32,687 nucleotides of DNA, taken from Micromonosporaceae bacterium. Its GTDB lineage: Bacteria > Actinomycetota > Actinomycetes > Mycobacteriales > Micromonosporaceae. The number at the start of each line of letters is the position of its first letter. Within the stretch, counting starts at the first letter, position 1. Made by a program: the position numbers and the translations under genes. The notes below the pieces were generated by a model. That model was not told the DNA's origin and ran no database searches. It saw nothing but the letters and a program-made list of their open reading frames with translations. Positions 31,532-32,687 of this stretch are shown piece by piece. The stretch spans positions 1-32,687 of the forward strand of contig SLSW01000209.1 of assembly GCA_007130245.1 (NCBI GenBank), read 5' to 3'.

Positions 31532-32687
31532 TCAGGGGTCGAACGCGAGATCCGCAGCCTCCGGCGACAGCCAGGCCGCGTCACCGATGGTACGGATGAG
31601 CGCGCCATCGGGCAGGTCGGGCAGCTCCGGCGACCAGATGCGGTCGGAGGCCGGGTCCAGCAGGTGATACTCGTAACGGAACGACATATGACCGGACGGG
31701 GCCTGGTCGAAGTCAGGATGCGACGGTGCCATCAACAGCTGCGACCGCAGCAGCACCAGGCCGTCCGTCGGCGATGGCTGTACGGCGTATGTCAGATGCC
31801 TCGGCACCCGCAGGTAGTCCTCGGGCGGACCGGGCACCGTGGCCGTCATGACCGGGCCGGCGTCGCCGCTGCCAGGATCCACGGTGGTGAGTTCCAGCAA
31901 CCCGTCGGCCGGCTCCCGCGCGAACAGCAGCGACCCGTCGGCGGTCGCCCCGGCGGGCAGCCACACCTGGTCGGCGTCGTCGCTGGCGTGGTAGTCGCCC
32001 TGCTCCAGCGGCACGTGACCGACCACCGCACCGTCCAGGTCGACGACCAGCACCTCGTCGACGACCGGGCGGGTCTGGCCGCTGATGCTGAAGGATCCTT
32101 CGCCGGGCAGTTCGTACTCGACCCGGCGGTCGTGGACCGCCGGCGCGGCGGGGTCGGCCACCGGGACCGCCAGGTGCGCCTCGTCCAGCCAGAACAGGTG
32201 CACGCCGACGCGGTCGTCCGGTAGCTCCAGCGGCACGTGCCGGGCGCGGCGCTCGTCCACGTCCAGGATCATGACGGCGCGGAACTGCTCAGGTAGGGAG
32301 TTCGCCTGCGGTGGCCTCGCGTCCGTGGCGGTCGCGGCGATGCGGGTGCTGTCCGGCGACCAGACCAGCGTCCCGGCTGGCGCCGGCCAGTCGAGGAGCT
32401 CACCCAGGCCGCCGGTGGTGGTGGAGATCAGCCGTACCGCTTCGCCGGTGGTCTCCTGCACGCTCCACCGCAGGTCCGGTGAGACCCAGCTGCCGCCAGC
32501 GCCGTACTCGCCGGTCTCCGGGTTCAGGGCGCGGGCGGTGGTGCCCTGCTCGGTGCCCTCCTCGTACGAGGCCACGACCAGCTGGCCGGCCAGGTCCGGG
32601 CTGGGCGGGCCGTCGGCCGCCGCGTCCGGCGACAGCCACTGCGCCAGCCCGGCCGGCACGGCGAGCGCCAGCGCGACCACCGCGGCC
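31532..32687 (-). CDS. Membrane-anchored PD40/TolB-like beta-propeller (N-terminus outside window)
   Basis: A partial gene running off the right edge; the frame is open to base 32687. At the edge is the end of a transmembrane helix (AAVVALALAVPAGLAQWL), followed by the exported propeller. The strands WVSPDLRWSVQ, VWSPDSTRIAATA, ALNPETGEYG and LLDPASDRIW parallel those of the two propellers downstream. The helix region resembles the fusion protein (GVAVAPGLLD) more than the sigma-coupled one, so the missing N-terminus might also carry a sigma-like or anti-sigma domain; this cannot be decided here. Its stop (TGA 31532-31534) is 53 nt from the sigma gene on the same strand, so all four genes may form one operon. 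Function is unknown. Confidence 0.8.
   Translation of the reverse strand, partial: AAVVALALAVPAGLAQWLSPDAAADGPPSPDLAGQLVVASYEEGTEQGTTARALNPETGEYGAGGSWVSPDLRWSVQETTGEAVRLISTTTGGLGELLDWPAPAGTLVWSPDSTRIAATATDARPPQANSLPEQFRAVMILDVDERRARHVPLELPDDRVGVHLFWLDEAHLAVPVADPAAPAVHDRRVEYELPGEGSFSISGQTRPVVDEVLVVDLDGAVVGHVPLEQGDYHASDDADQVWLPAGATADGSLLFAREPADGLLELTTVDPGSGDAGPVMTATVPGPPEDYLRVPRHLTYAVQPSPTDGLVLLRSQLLMAPSHPDFDQAPSGHMSFRYEYHLLDPASDRIWSPELPDLPDGALIRTIGDAAWLSPEAADLAFDP

Overview
The window is GC-rich actinobacterial DNA, most likely from the Micromonosporaceae (Micromonospora/Actinoplanes relatives). The actinobacterial assignment rests on SepH, DUF3027, DUF2530, a C-terminally extended cold-shock protein, a SARP regulator, a mycobacterial-type XPB helicase with its partner gene, futalosine-pathway menaquinone genes and many GTG starts. 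The family-level assignment is inference. No tRNA, rRNA, CRISPR array or transposase was seen.

Layout. (1) 1-4922, plus strand: the 3' part of an alpha/beta-hydrolase-glycosyltransferase fusion, then a large SARP/AfsR-type regulator. (2) 4927-10877, minus strand: XPB helicase, its helicase-associated/WYL partner, and an iron-sulfur (PhrB/FeS-BCP type) photolyase, which together look like a DNA-repair block. (3) 10992-12200: cold-shock protein facing mqnD. (4) 12221-18734: an accessory block with four tandem paralogous type-II membrane PQQ-like beta-propeller genes (D, C, B, A in transcription order). B is frameshifted and A has lost its N-terminus. A 350-bp divergent region carrying short palindromes separates D from a frameshifted XRE-HTH/GNAT gene. 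(5) 18703-24644: mqnB and an MFS gene, DUF3027, DUF2530, a MarR/MFS pair and thpR. The thpR gene ends in a 30-bp near-perfect hairpin that separates it from (6) an aldo/keto reductase and sepH, with a tandem-GNAT gene divergent to sepH. (7) 27859-32687, minus strand: three membrane-anchored PD40/TolB-like beta-propeller proteins and a SigE-family sigma factor. One propeller protein carries a sigma region-2-like domain on its cytoplasmic side and no region 4.

How the genes fit together. mqnB and mqnD are two enzymes of the futalosine route to menaquinone and are separated here by the PQQ-propeller block. The PQQ genes D, C and B are chained by 4-nt GTGA overlaps, and A ends 20 nt before mqnD, so mqnD may be read from the propeller operon. 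In the right-hand cluster the sigma gene overlaps the next propeller gene by ATGA, the usual sigma/anti-sigma arrangement. The adjoining sigma2-propeller fusion is the most unusual architecture in the window.

Two genes (PQQ B and XRE-GNAT) each carry a frameshift consistent with loss of one base. They may be real decay or assembly errors, and raw reads would settle this.
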